Assembly: GCA_963514095.1 (NCBI GenBank)
Contig: OY741276.1
Coordinates: forward strand, 9,807,907-9,871,906
Length of the DNA: 64,000 nt
DNA from: Eutrigla gurnardus
Taxonomy: Eukaryota; Chordata; Actinopteri; Perciformes; Triglidae
Direction: 5' to 3'
Shown here: in pieces, positions 14,599-28,600 of the stretch
How positions within the stretch are numbered: position 1 is the first letter of the stretch
Layout: every line of letters starts with the position of its first letter
Notes under the pieces: generated by a model
Seen by the model: the letters and a program-made list of their open reading frames with translations, nothing else
Database searches by the model: none
Told to the model about the DNA's origin: nothing
Position numbers and translations under genes: made by a program

Positions 14599-14860
14599 CT
14601 TCGGATGTTGCGTTCAAAGGGAGGGGAATGTTTTAGCTTGGTTTGTGTCCGTGTTCGTATCTCTAGCTCCCCCTTTCTTCTCTCTCGCAGCTCCTCCAGA
14701 AGGAACTCGATTGGCTTGCCAGCTAGCTAGTTAGCTAGCTTGCTAGCTATCAACAATAATCCGGGTCGGACTGATTCGTTCTTTTTCCGTCACTCAAGGG
14801 TGAATGTTTCAACGTACATTCATGGGGAAACATTCGTTCGTCGGAGTTTCAGTCGGTCCG
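14599..14860 (-). other. nipbl: nipbl non-coding first exon (5' UTR)
   Basis: A good donor (CCGAAG|GTAAAT, read on the minus strand) ends an exon at 14599, and coding exon 2 has a matching acceptor at 11370 (CTGCTAG|GAGTC) with 86 bases of 5' UTR before the ATG. A non-coding first exon followed by a long first intron is the usual NIPBL layout. The right end is a guess based on where the CpG-rich sequence lies; no transcript supports it here. Confidence 0.6.
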
Positions 14861-15110
14861 CGCCGACATAAACAATGAGTGCAGCCAATTTCGACAGAAA
14901 ATTAGAAATATGACGATTGTTGCGATCATCAAGAGGCTCTCCTCTCGTAGAACAAAATGCCGACCGGAAGTTCTGCCGTCTGACTGACCAAAGATCTCAG
15001 GAGTGACTCCCTCCATCGGCGCCAAACAAAATGCCATGCGACATTTCGGGTTTGAGCCGCTAGGGGGCGCTGAAAGACAACTTTACCGTCAGCGCTACAG
15101 TCTACCGTAC
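14860..15110 (-). promoter_or_regulatory. nipbl: nipbl promoter region with E2F-like and CTCF-like sites
   Basis: CpG-rich sequence just upstream of the inferred first exon. Read on the minus strand, 15026-15018 is TTTGGCGCC, an E2F consensus. 15057-15072 reads CCGCTAGGGGGCGCTG on the plus strand, one base off the CTCF core consensus. No TATA box is evident, which fits a housekeeping CpG promoter. Motif calls only; no binding data. Confidence 0.5.
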
Positions 15111-16355
15111 ATTTACACATAAACAGCTAAACAGACACATTATATAGCTGACATTTATAAACAAATCATGATTTTATATTGAAGAAACAGGCCATCGAAT
15201 TACAGAAAATATCTTATAGATCACTCTATATCTCGCAAGTTGATTCATGCATACAATGACGTAGGATAAATAATATTATTAATTAAATATTATTAACAAT
15301 ACAAAAAATCATACTCTATACTCATTACAATATGTTCTGTTATTTGTGCTGTGAGGAACTTCCTACGCTTAATTCAAGTTGTAATCGATTGATTGCTGAA
15401 AATACTTGAAGTAAAAGTATTATTAACCTGCGAAGCCTCAAATGTAAAGTAGTTCAATCCTGCAAAATGACTTCTTTCAGTGTGTTATGGTATTATTGCA
15501 CTATTGATGCATTAACATAACAAGCAGCATTTTCCTTTTTTGGCAGGTCAAGTTGGAGGTAATTAACTGTCATTGCAGTTTGATCAACCATACTATATTT
15601 TAAAGTCCATAATATCTTAATCTGCAAAGTGGGTAGTAGCCGTGTCAATATAGTGAAGTTCAAAGTAGCCTGCAATGTGAAATGTAGTGAAGTAGACATA
15701 AAGTCTATTAAGAAATAGACATCATATACAAAAATGTGGAAGAGGGGGCAGATTTGTTTCGTTTATAATTCAATCAAAGGGTAAATGAGGCAAGTAATTA
15801 TGCCATTAAGGGTTAAGCATGTAGCTATATTGGTGAAATATCTCGACAACAGCAATATGCATCCGCAACCACTGGATCAAAGATGTGATGCAGAACATCA
15901 AGTTGGCATTTTTCCTGGAAGTGCAAAACGTAGCGTTTCAAAGGAGATTAAATCATTATTTGACCTCAAGGTGTCAGCATCGGCATTTGTTAAATATGAT
16001 GGAAGCTTTGCTGTATTTGTGAGAGGCAATGGCCTGAGGAGAGTTAAACTAACCGATTTCAGCAAGGCCAATCAGAGTTGGTGATGGAAAATTAGAATAC
16101 TGGCTCCACCTCGACTTGCTAAGCTGCTAAGAGAACTCAGGAAGATCAACCGGGGAGGGATCCCTCTCCCTGGGCAAAATAGTTATACAGACCAAGAAAA
16201 GAACACTTCAGTATAGACAATCAGGATGAGAAAGTTACAGTGTAAATATGAAGAATGCCGGTCTAGGAGGATGTCAAATAAGGATTTAAAACATTTAGAG
16301 AGGCTAATCTTAGAATTCGTAGATTATGTGGTCTTCCAGAAGTCCATGATAAAAT
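15110..16355. other. nipbl-slc1a3 spacer
   Basis: Lies between the nipbl promoter and the slc1a3 poly(A) site. It is AT-rich at 15,130-15,780. A 99-codon open frame on the plus strand at 15,785-16,084 is in a slightly more balanced stretch but matches no family I recognise, and I see no clear splice or promoter support. No other gene evidence. Confidence 0.5.
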
Positions 16356-16359
16356 AATA

Positions 16360-16439
16360 AGTACACAACCAATGATTTTATTTTTTTTATTCATAAAAAT
16401 CCATGCAAGATGAAAACTACAGCTATTGTACATCATGTG

Positions 16440-16494
<55 letters not shown>

Positions 16495-17943
16495 TCACAT
16501 GTGAACTCATGAGAGAAGAAACAGTTATATCAAGAGACACCAGCAACTGTAAAAAAAAAAAAAATGTAAAAAAAGGAAATATTCCATTTCCTGAAGTGTG
16601 TAAAGGAAAAACATTTGGTCCTTTATATATCAGTCAGTTTTGCATTTGTAAAAGGAACTAGAGGGATTGTTAGTTTGGTCATTAGGTTCGATAAGAGCTA
16701 CAACATCTTTACATATATGCAATCCTCAAGTAACCTTTTACAATTTAAATCTACAATTAATGTACACATTTATCTACATTTCTATACAAGTACAATATAT
16801 TCAGAAGAACCTCCTATACAACGCAACTCAAAGGTTACATTTTTATGTATACTGAATTAGCTCAAGTACAAGCTAGCTAAAATAAAAGATTGGGAATTAA
16901 CTGACATGTGTTACTTTGCAACACGCATCCATATTAAATCAAATGAAATAAACATTAGGTTGGATTATCTAAAGAAAGATGGATTAAGAACAGACAATTT
17001 GACAAATAAACCTACCATAACTAATTTAATACAAAAGAAATATTTCATACTTTTTAGTTCCATCTATGCCAAAGTTAGAGGGCCTAAGGAATCATCTTAC
17101 AATCACCATTCAAATGTATTAGAAATAAAAGCATTAAATTTGCATCGAAGCAGCACTGTATTATTGGTATTGTATGGTTTAATTGAATTTTTTTTGGTAG
17201 GGTTTTTTTGGTTGAAATATAATGGCCTACAATTCTGCGACTTAGGTTTGTCAGTCTTAATGATTGTAATTGGTGTCGGGAACATGTGGGGAAAAAAGGC
17301 TGGATAGTTATCAAGATATCTTGACGACTTCATATAGCACTTCCTGGTTTTGGCGATTAGGGGACAAAGTAAGTGTGCCTTTGAGGAAATTAGTTCACGC
17401 ATTCAGTTGAAGTCTGTACCCCAAATCTAAGAGAATACAGCCACTAATGACTGAGTTTTACAACCATTTCTCTTGCATTTCTCACATTCAACACTGCCCA
17501 AACAAAACGAAGGCAACAACTTTAAAGTCTGCACAACTATGGTCTGTAATCTGCAGTAGCGTTAAGACTCACAGCAATACTGACCTCTAGTGGGCGAGAT
17601 TAGTCATCACAAATGGCTGGATATGGCATGCAGGGCCACGGACCACCAATAGTAAACAGCAGCCATATGGAGATATGGTACTCTTAGGATGCATCATACA
17701 AACCCCTCAGAAAGACGATGCAGCAGTGAACCATTTCAAGTGTGTGTCAGGAAAGCCCACACTGGACCTCACACATTCGTGGAACTCATCTTGGGTGAAA
17801 CATATTCTAGCTGTAGATCAATTTGATTTCAAGCCCTCCAATCTTGTGAGAGGAAGGTTTGCAAATAGGGAAGAGTTGAGAACGCGGTTCAATGCAATGC
17901 AACGGTTTTCCTAAGAGTGCACGCAGCCACGGACAAACACAAT
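16360..17943 (-). other. slc1a3: slc1a3 3' UTR and poly(A) signals
   Basis: After the TAG at 17944-17946 there is no further gene signal until two minus-strand AATAAA hexamers at 16386-16391 and 16377-16382. They are the first clear poly(A) signals downstream, giving a 3' UTR of about 1.6 kb. It contains a (CA)n tract (plus-strand GT, about 16,436-16,491). Open frames here (16,410-17,402) are chance. Confidence 0.6.
16436..16491. repeat. (GT)n microsatellite
   Basis: Nearly pure GT run inside the inferred slc1a3 3' UTR (CA in the transcript). Confidence 0.95.
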
Positions 17944-19514
17944 CTACATCTTGGTTTCGCTGTCGACCGGCCTCGCATTATCGAACTCGTTCTCCTGGCA
18001 GATGAGCTGGTATGGCTTCTTGTCAGCCTCCTCCACCACTGAGTTGGCCACCTCGGGGTCCTTGTCCCGCAACTCGTGGCGAGACAGGTGTTCTACTATA
18101 CCTGCACCGATGGAGTCGCCGAGGACATTGGTGACGGTGCGAAATCGGTCCCTGGGGGCAGACAGAGTACCGGTGAGGTCAGGGTGCAAGAGGCAACAAG
18201 AAGAAACAAGGAAAAAAAGAAAGAAAAGATAATATGAAACAAGAGAAGACAGGAAATAAAGAAGACAAGACTAAACAAGGAATGACAAATCAATCTAAAG
18301 AAGACAATAAATATTAAACAATTTATTTGAGGTCTGTGAAAATTTAAACCACATGGTCTGTAAATGTGTCAACGAGTATATCATTTGTAAACCGGAGGCA
18401 TAGTTTTAATCGCTCCAGGCAATTTTTCAGACCACATGAGACACGGTTCTGCACTGGTTTTGGATGCAGCGAGTCCTGAATAAAAAACAGATGGATGGAC
18501 GAGGAATGTGGAGGGAGTATTTCTGGAAGCTGTCCTTTAATCCACTCAAGAGTGCACGCCAAGTTGTTTCCCTTTAACCCCTTAAAGTCCCCCTGGGTGG
18601 ACCCCCTAGATTGAATTCATTATACTTACACTACTACTTATACATACTTATAATACTATAATATAGTATAGTATTTTCTTGTGATTTAACCCTCTCTAAA
18701 TCCAGCATTTTCCAGAGTGCTGTACAGAGGAAACATCTTGACTAGATCATGTGTTTGTTTTTTTGTTTTTTTTGCTGACTTTGACATTTTAAGTGAATAG
18801 AAGATGTAACCAATACTTACAGGAACCAATCAACTGCAATGATGAGTGTGATGTCATCAGTGGGCAGGCCTACAGACGTTAGCACTATCACCATGGTGAC
18901 AAGTCCTGCCTGAGGGATTCCAGCTGCTCCAATGCTGGCTGCTGTGGCTGTGATACTGATGGGAAAAGTGCATACAAAAGGCAGATGGAGAGAAATTTTA
19001 ATTTCCTTAAAAAATGATAAATTGTATTACAACTATGGGAGACATGTACCTGCAGTGACCTCTCTGTCATTCCTTGGTAATAGCATTAGAGAGGGTCACT
19101 CAAAATCCATTCCTTTGCATGAAATCCGATCCCCGATCCATCGCTCGTTAAAAAGCGAGACTGGTGGAAAGTCATTTACAAAGCTGCAACTCGTGGTTTT
19201 GAGGCTTGGAGTTTTGTTCACTTGGGTTAAGCAACATTTCTTGCCATAGTGAAAGACAAATGTTTCAACTCTTAAAGCTGGCATCCTTTTAGGCCTTTTT
19301 AAAAATAAATATGTAATGACATTATTAACCAGAAAAGGCAATTTCTCAAAAAATGTGCGGTGTGAAAAGCTGACACTTTGCTGAATTGCTGCTTTAAATA
19401 GATAAGAAAGTGTCGTAGTAAGTGGGGCAAGTGGGAATGAGTTATTAAAAAGTTGAATAATTCAAATAGTGCATAAAAGATTTGGAATACCTTAAGGTAT
19501 TTTGAAAAGATGAA

Positions 19515-19604
<90 letters not shown>

Positions 19605-22600
19605 CTGAGAACAGGAGCAGGTTACGAAACTGGTACGTTTTTGGTGAATCTGTGCTAAATTTAATATTTCTGACAGTGTTGAAGGTTTGAATAAGAAAAG
19701 TAAACGTTTTGATGTTTGAATGACGTTTCTATGTAAAACAGGTGGAAGGAGTTAGATGTCATAAGGCTTCCAGCATTTACACCAATGAATGTTCAAAGTG
19801 TTGAATGGCACATACCTGATGGTGAGAATCTGTCCAAAGTTAAGGTCATAGTCATTGACCTGAGCGATGAAGATGGCAGCCAGGGCTTCATATAAAGCTG
19901 TGCCATCCATGTTTATGGTGGCGCCGACAGGAAGCACGAAACGGGTCACGCGCTTATCCACCTTGTTGTTTTCCTCCAGGCATTTAAAAGTGATGGGCAA
20001 TGTGGCAGAACTAAGAGGGAGATGGAGAGAGATAAGGAAGAGAAATCTGGGAGATTTTAAGTGGGGCTTCTTTTTCATAACCCAATCACAAACCTCGATG
20101 ATGTTCCCAGAGCAGTGATGAGTGCCTGCAACAACCCACCGATGAAGACGATGGGGTTCTTTCTGGTGACGAGGAAGTACAGTGTTGGCAGGACGATTGT
20201 GGCGTGGATGAGCAGGCCACATATGACTGTCACTGTGTACATTCCCAGCTGGCCACCCATGGATGTGATGTCATCCATCTCCACGATCTTACCGGCGATC
20301 AGGAACAGGATACCGATAGGGGCATACCTGAGAACCGACAAGTGTTATCGTGAATGTGTGATCCATCCATCAATCCATCCTTTCATGGTTACCTACCACA
20401 TGATTATGGCGACCAGCCTCATGATGGCTTCATTGAGACAGTCGAAGAAGTCCTTTAGGGGCAGCCCCTGTTCCCCCATGCCCCCGATGATCAGACCGAA
20501 GCAGATGGAGAACACCACCAGGCCGAGAGCGTTGACCCCGTTAACAGCCCCCGGCACCGGGATCAACTCCTCCCGGGTCAACTCCTGGCTACCGTTGAGT
20601 GTGAATATGGAGTCATTCACCGTCATCTTCACGTGGACTACCCTCTTGGCATACTGCGTCTTGAACTGGAAGGAGGACACGTTCAATAGCAATTAATTCC
20701 TGTTACAAAAACATTATGAATTATTTCAGTTCGGTTAGTTAGGAGTTAGGATCGTTGAAGATAGATCAAGTATATAACATGAACAAAATGTGTCAACAAC
20801 ATTTTTTAATTCTTTCATCTAAAATTGTCATGCTCCTGTTCCTTTTTAAGGTCAAGTTGTCTTTTGTGCCAGCTTTCATTTCCTGTTTTATTTGGTTTAT
20901 TCTTGTCTCGTCTCTTTCCAGATCCCCCTGTCCCGTGAAATTTCTCGCCTGTCCGATTGCCTGCCCTGCCCTAACTTATCTCTCCTACGTCCAGTTATGT
21001 CCTCCCCTCTTGTGTATTTAAGCTGTGTTTTTTCCCTCCTCCTGTGCCAGATCGTCTTTGAGTAGTATGAGAGCTCCAGCGTCCCTTGCACTTGTGTTGG
21101 CTCGTGCCTTCCCCTCCTCTGTGTTTTTGACCTTGCTGACTGCCTGTAGTGTACCAAACCTGAACTGTCTATTAAAACCTTGAGCCTGAGCGCTGCACCT
21201 CGTCTGTCTGCATCTGTGGATCCTGCCTTCCTTAATAACGTGTACACATGGATTGGAATGTAGATATCTGTTTGTTCTTTCAACTTCCTATATTAACATT
21301 TGGTGTACACAAAATGTCAAAATCCCCACCGGACTACCCATGTCTGCCTAGACTGTTTTGGAAGAAGGAAGTGAAAGTGGCACTGACCCAAATGGCCGGG
21401 TGTATGCACGGGCACATTTAATGCTGAGGAATTGAATTTCCAGCGTAACAGAAATCTCCAGAAAGTATATTTGAAAGTCCACAGCACAATGGCATATGAA
21501 CACACAGAAGAAAAACAATGTGAAATGTGCCCTCGATGCTTAAGTGATGCGGAATGCACAATTAAAGAATAAAACATTTCATGGAACTGCAGGACAAAGA
21601 AAGAGAGAGAGAGGATGTGGTTGGGAAAGTTACCTGTTTGGTGCAAGCCTCCACAATGTTCGGAGGAAACATGTTTCTAGAAAAGAGGTACAACCAATTA
21701 CTTGCACGTGCAATGTATAACATTTGGGCCAAGGGCACATTGGAGCGCTCTCGTGAGTGTGTTTGCTTGTTCCAGGTGCATAAAAGTGTGTGTAGGCTAC
21801 TACCTGATAAGGTCCAGGAAGGCGTCCGCTGGGCTGATCTGCTCTATCTGCGGCTGTTTGGTGAACTCATCCTTTGATCCTTTCCCAGGGTGAATGATGA
21901 GCACCATGACGATGCCGATGAACACGGCGATGACGGTGGTGGTGGTGTAGTAGACCACCGCCCTCATGCCCATTTTCCCAGAAGCACGGCTGTCCAGAGC
22001 GGCCATACCTGAAAAGGTACATATCATCTAAATGAGTCTGTATCAAAAAGGTCCTCCAAATAGTTCCTACACAACTAGCTTTCGCATATCAAGAGTGTAA
22101 TAATCTCAGTAATCAAGAAAATAAGTAATATAATATTGATATCACCTTCTGTCCCCATGAGCATACAGTTAGCCTGGGAAAAGGTAGCCTACTGTAATTA
22201 CACGTGGAACACACCCATCTGGATTATCTGACAAACTATCTGTGACAACAAAGAGCATCAGGAAACACAATCTGACACTGACCTTTAGAGGTGGGAAAAT
22301 GACACCTACTGTACAGCACCCTGGTTACATACTGTAATATCCAATATATGCAGATCATATATTTGAAGCAATTAGCCGTGGGGGGAAACTCATGGAATAC
22401 ATGCCGGAGATTGTGTTCTCGAATTGTGATTTTGTGATTTTAACAAGTCGGGTAAAAGGTTTCACCACAGTGGAGTTGACATCATTCAAATGCTTGTGTT
22501 TTATTTGATTTTGCAACACTGCTGTATGTCCCAATCGTGACATTTATTTGTTGTGAACACCGAGAGCAGACAGAGACAAACGGTCTGACCTCAACTGAAT

Positions 22601-23279
22601 ATTTGTGTCAGAAAACAGAAACCTAGCAACATATTGTACCGCAGCATGATCCACAAGAAACGGCTCATGATCGAATTATGAAGAAATACTTGGGTAATGG
22701 CTCAAAAATTACAGAACCTAAAATATGTGGTGAGTTTTTGTTACGGGGCCTTCTGAAAAGCCACACATCAATTTTAGGTTGAGAAATAGGTGGTTCTCCA
22801 GTATAAGCTTTATAAACCAAGATTTGTACGAGTTTGAGGCAAGGCAATTTTATTTGTATAGCACCTTTCAACAACAGGGCAATTTAAAACATTAACAGGA
22901 GAAAAGTCATTAAAACAAGCCAATCAAATCAAATATAACATTTAAAATGTAAAAAGTAAAAATAAATAAAAACAAGAGCAGACTGAGAGCAGTTTGACAG
23001 CGGCTGGATCCTGGAGGCTAAACCGCCCCACACAGCTCTAATAGCATTAGACAGACTTTGTCAGGATAACGGTGGTAAAAAGAAATAGAGCCATTCAGAG
23101 AACTGGATTTGGAAACAGACAAGCTGCCTCAATAGAGGTGACAGTGGCGTATTTCCAAAGTGTCAGGACCTTTTATGGCCATTATCCTCATTCATCGATG
23201 TACCAGGCAAAGCAGGGCATTGTGTGATCGGAGATGTATGCGTTCCTTTCATATGTGGCACTTTGACACAGTGTGTGTG

Positions 23280-23311
<32 letters not shown>

Positions 23312-25563
23312 CGTGTGTGTGTATGTGTGTGTGTGTGTGTGTGCATGCACCTACTGGCCCTGCTTTGGTTCTCTCTGTTCCTCTTGTCTCAACACGCCCA
23401 GAACTGAGGCTTTAATCCAATTCTTTTGGATCCTCCTCATCTCCATCCTCCCCTCCATCCCCACCTCTTGTTTCAGGGTGCCCCCTTAGTACCCCTTAGT
23501 ACCCCTCCTCTGCTCCTCCTCCTCCTCCTCTCCCACCCCACATCTTTTCCTCCCTTTTCCTCGCACGCTGATATTATTGCTGCAATCCTTTCAGTGCCAC
23601 CCTTAACCCCTCCCCAACCCCAATTCTCCTGCTCTCCTCCTATTCCTTTTCTGGCCGTCCCTGGGAAAACTTGTTGACTTAGTCAGCCCCACACGCACAC
23701 AATGATCCCCAGCCTGTTGTCTGGGCAACAACGGAGGCAGCCTCACCAATTCCATCCTTCTCAAAAGAACGAAAGAATCAAGATTGAAGGAGAGCAGGGA
23801 GAATGACTTTCTTTCTCATATGGGGAATGTTCATCGGACACAAAAGTAGGCCTACTTTGGGGGAGGGGGCATGGCAATAGCAAGAGGTCTGTCCACAGAG
23901 CAATTAACACTGAAGCTGGGCAAAGATCGACTCCACAGTTATGGCAAGACTTTACCCAAACGTCTACAATCAGAAAATATCTCAACACATCAGTCGATGG
24001 AGTTCAAACGTTTAGAGCTGAATAGATTTAAAAGGAAATGTGTAGTAGTTTAGTTTACTGTTGTTTTACTGGACTCATGAATGTGATTCCAGTGCTTTTC
24101 TTTGTTCGGTCGGCATGGGAGACTTTAAACTTCTACTCCACTACATTTCAGGGAATGATGATATTTTAGAGGAAGATTTTGCTGGGCTATATATTATTTT
24201 AGATGCTGCCATGTTTCAATATTATTTTACATGGAATGCATATAGTTATGTCATAGTATATGATGAATACAATTTTCAATCCATACATTTCTAAGACATT
24301 TCTACCTTTACGTTACTGCCTCCTCCTCTGCCTCCTTTCTTGTTTTGGCTTTACTCCTTCCCCTTGACTCCCTCCCCCTCCTACATTCAAGCTCCCCTTC
24401 CAGCGACCTCCTCTGCAATCATCTTCCTTCTCCTCTTTTTGCAGCCCACATCCCGTCTCCCCGTCTACCCCCCTTCTTGGCCTTGGCTCTAATACTCTGT
24501 GGTGGACTCTTAGCTCCCACAATGAAATGCCTGAAGACAATATGGACACATGTTGAGTGGTTTGTTTGAAGTCTCTATTAATCCTGTGTTCTCCCAGCTG
24601 TCTGTCTGCTAGTCTTTCGTTCCTTCATTTCCTACTTTACGGAGCCTTTTTGCTGAGTTTTCTGATTCCCAGTTCAACCGTACTTTTACATGGGATCAAA
24701 ATTCAGAGGCGAGTCATTTCACATAGAAGCACAATTCAACCGTAGGGCTGTGACAGTCAGTTTACACAGGGGCCTCATGTTTGCAAATGCTCTTATCCTC
24801 TGAAATATGTTACTCTCAAAGTCATGCTCAAAGGCAAGGCAATCATTGTTCTAGAAATACAGCTTGATTACATGTAAGAGACGTCTTATAGAGACGTTGG
24901 TGAAAACCTATGGAGTTAGAAACACAGATAAACAAACTAAAACTAAATTGAGGTCGTGGTTTTAGCATAAATCTGGCAAATACGTAATCTTTCTTCCTAT
25001 GTGAGTAAAGCAAATACAATAATCCATGTCAACACATGCAGACGTGTAGTGTGTGTGTGTGTGTGTGTGTGTGTTCGTTTACTTTTCACAGCCACAGTTA
25101 CACATTTTTGTTACTGTTGTTTCTGTGACCTCTGACCTGAACTGGACTAAAATAAATAACGACAATAATAATAATAATAATCCATCCATCCATCCATTTT
25201 CTACCGCTTATCCTGTATTTAGGGTCACGGGGGGGCTGGAGCCAATCCCAGCTGTCATTGGGCGAAGGCAGGGTACACTCTGGACAGGACGCCAGTCTAT
25301 CGCAGGGCCGACATGTAGAGAAAGACAACCATTCACGCTCACATTCACACCTATGGGCAATTTAGAGTCACCAATTAACCTATCCCCATCCTGCATGTCT
25401 TTGGACTGTGGGAGGAAGCCGGAGAACCCGGAGAGAACCCACGCTCACACGGGGAGAACATGCAAACTCCACACAGAAGGAACCCGGGCCGACCCGGGAA
25501 TCGAACCCAGGACCCTCTTGCTGTGAGGCGAGAGTGCTACCCACTACACCACCGTGCAGCCCC

Positions 25564-25645
<82 letters not shown>

Positions 25646-28600
25646 GTAATAATAAAAATATATTTGTGATGTGCTTTTTAGAACCATATTGCCAAGTTAC
25701 AAAGAAAAACTAAAAAGCGATGTAAAGTGTGTAGTAATATAGTAGGTGATGTTGTCTATTCTAATGACAACTATATAGCGGATAATATAGCTGATGACTT
25801 GGATAAAGACACACACACATGCACGCATACACACACACACACACACACACACACGAACGCACACACACGAACGCACACACACAAGAAAGGAGCTGTGCGC
25901 CGGTTGACTTGGCAACAGAACAGCCCTCTTTGTTGGTTCCCACTTGTTGTAGCCGCTGTCATGTGACATGATGTCAGAGGATGCTGATGTTGTGGCTCGC
26001 TGCAGCACAGAGCAGGTTATTATCGGACAACGTGTCTCTGTCATCCCTTGACCTGGCCCTGTCAATCACTGCTCCAGGGCTGGACATTGGTTTCAGTATG
26101 TCCCGCCCACCTTTGTCAGTCAGTGCCGCTGACCAGTGTTTTTGGAAAGTCTTTACTTTTATTTCCATAACAAGTGGAGACTCTGCTCACAAAGCCACAG
26201 GCATCTCTGCATGTCTGACTGGTTTGATGAACCATGTCAACAGTGACAACTGAACTCACTACATCCCTGGGTTCAAACTGAACTGTTTTTCTCAAAGTAA
26301 TCCAGCCTACAAATTGCTTATTCAATGAAAACACAATCACGTTGGGATCACTCTGGTCATGTTCAAGACTGACCTACATCACAGGTCAAGCATGTGACCG
26401 AGACCAGTATGGACACGAAGGCCCGAAATGTCACGGCCCCTCTGGCCTTCACTTACAGAATGACATTTAAAGAGACACGGCCCAACGACAAAACAAAGAA
26501 ATCACAAAACAACACAAAAGAGATGAAAATCAACTACGGAAAGGGAAAAACAGCTATAAAGAGACACAACATGACTACAAAGACAAACAAAACAACAAAA
26601 AGAAGCTCAGCAGCTAAGTGTGTGTATCTTGCTCCTTTTGCATGTCTGTGCCGAGGGGCCTATTTTCTCATACTCTACCCATAGAGTAGTGTAAGTAGTA
26701 GTGTAAGTTCAAAACACATCTCTCTTTCTATGTCTTTCTCATGAGGTCATCCTAATCCCAACCACCACTGGGCTCAAAACCAACAAACAGTGTCGACTGA
26801 GCAAATAGCCTGCTGCTCACGCTGCCACTTATAAGGTACATGTTGGTCAGTAGAGGCAACAAACAGCACTATCACTGGTATTCATGTTATACGGAGAGAA
26901 CACACGCTACCTGCAAAACATGTAACTTAAATCTCATATAAACAGAGTCAGAGAGCGGCCCAACATTTTCCATTTGTGCAAATGGCTGCTGTGTTGTCGC
27001 TCTACTTCAAGCTAGGACACAGCAGTAGAAGGTGGTGGGTTTTTGTCTGGTGGGGGGTTATTTCTAGTGCTTGCCAGAATGTTGCAGATGTGCAGTGAAA
27101 ATAAAATTGTTTTGTTTTGATAATAGAATGGGGTTTGTGTCGTATTAGGAGATATGCTAGAGGGCTGTGTGTGGCAACATAACAAAGTGTCTCAGAAACG
27201 TGTGCTTATTTTAGACATCTGAGGTAGATTTGAACTAAAGATATCTTTTTACCGTAGCGATGTTACAAACGTGGGAGCGCTGTGTGTAAGACTTGGGTGT
27301 GTGCACAATTGCCACACTCATTTTTTTTTAACATTCCATGCAATTTATAAATAACTTCTATCAGATTCACACACATCAGAAATACCACAGTTGAATTATC
27401 AGTGACTGAAAAGGCTTTTGGAAAAGCAAAATAAAACGATCTTGAAACAATTGAATTCTGTTCTCAAGAATGGAGTATGAGGTGAAATTGACTAATTTGA
27501 ATGAATAAAAGTCTTGGAGATGATGGCATTAAAATGATGACCTGATGTTAATACCTGTGATGAGGCTGGAAACCAGCAGGGGCAGCACTAGCATCTGAAG
27601 CATTCTCATCAGCAGCTCCCCGGGGAAAGAGAAGAACTTCACCTCCCGGTAAGACATTTTATAAGGTCGCAGGGCAAATCCCAGAATAATGCCTGCAATG
27701 AAGATCAGATGTGGAAGAAAAGTCATTACTTTATTAGAACGTTTCAAGTCCTTTGTGATAACACGACTAGACCCTGAGATGCACCCATAATTGACGCCTG
27801 TAGTTGGATATAATCACATTACCGCAAATTGTTATTTCTGAATGGAAATCAACAGAAGTTTCCGAAAATAACACTTTAAAAGAATCAGAATCAGAGGGTT
27901 GTTCCCAAGTAGGTTGCAAGTGCAACAAATTTGCTTTATTATAATGATGCAGGAGAGGGGGGACTACATTGTTCAAGGTTAAAGCATATGAGTGCATGAT
28001 CATTGTTAGGAAGACTTCCTGTGCACAATGACGTGCACAGGCAGCATTCGTAGAATAAAGGAAAACCGGTCTTCACAGTAGCTTCTCTTGTGAAATGCTT
28101 GAGAAATTCTTTTCTCCAGCGTCAGTGAAGTCTATTGTCTCAACACGCAGTTTCTCCCTTTCAGCATTAATCCACCAATGGGGACCCAGGTGGCCCATCA
28201 ACAAGTCAACTGTGTCCCGGCGTGGCGTAACTCCAGCAGGACTGCAGATGTGCATTCAGTGGGTGGCCTGGCTCCCTTCTTCTGAGTCAGACTCAAAGGT
28301 TAATGGCAACAGGTCAAGGGTCAGCTGCAGGGTCAGATAAAGGCCTGCTGGCGAAGTTCATCCGAGGTCTCCCCTCTCCTCTCGTCCGGTGAGTTTGTTT
28401 CTTTTCTCCTCCTTCTTCCGTGCCGCTACAGTGATCCTGGTCACACTAGATTAATGGATCGCTGCCTTCTTCTTTACAAGTTTGGAGAGAGGAGGGGTGA
28501 AGTGGTGATGGATGGAGAAGAGCAGAACCAACAAAGTCTTCTCCAACAGTTTTAAATCAACGAAATAACCAACATCAGTCGAGCCTCTTATGTGACAAAG

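Larger units (their letters stand above)
22009..27554 (-). other. slc1a3: slc1a3 intron 3, repeat-rich
   Basis: The junction is exact (ACA G|GT ATG GCC), so no exon is missing. Contents: a dispersed-repeat fragment at about 22,838-22,985, (GT)n at 23,271-23,343 and 25,049-25,074, CT-rich tracts at 23,400-23,680 and 24,310-24,500, a SINE at 25,177-25,562 flanked by AAT repeats, (CA)n at 25,809-25,884, and a degenerate minisatellite at about 26,470-26,605. No gene is supported. Confidence 0.7.

Noticed and set aside
17084..17402. Frames of 76-133 codons on both strands
   Set aside because: Lie in the inferred slc1a3 3' UTR, AT-rich, no homology recognised.
23160..23489. Cys-rich frame resembling a small secreted protein
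   Set aside because: Produced by the (GT)n microsatellite at 23,271-23,343; no splice or homology support.
24061..24294. 77-codon plus-strand frame
   Set aside because: AT-rich intronic sequence; part (CTTCTACTCCACTACATTTC) resembles a common dispersed repeat and no gene structure surrounds it.
25497..25550. A and B boxes suggesting a tRNA gene
   Set aside because: They belong to the head of a SINE; there is no full cloverleaf or anticodon arm, and the body continues as SINE.
25408..25713. Frame with a long poly-Asn/poly-Ile run
   Set aside because: It is the SINE plus the AAT microsatellite read as protein.
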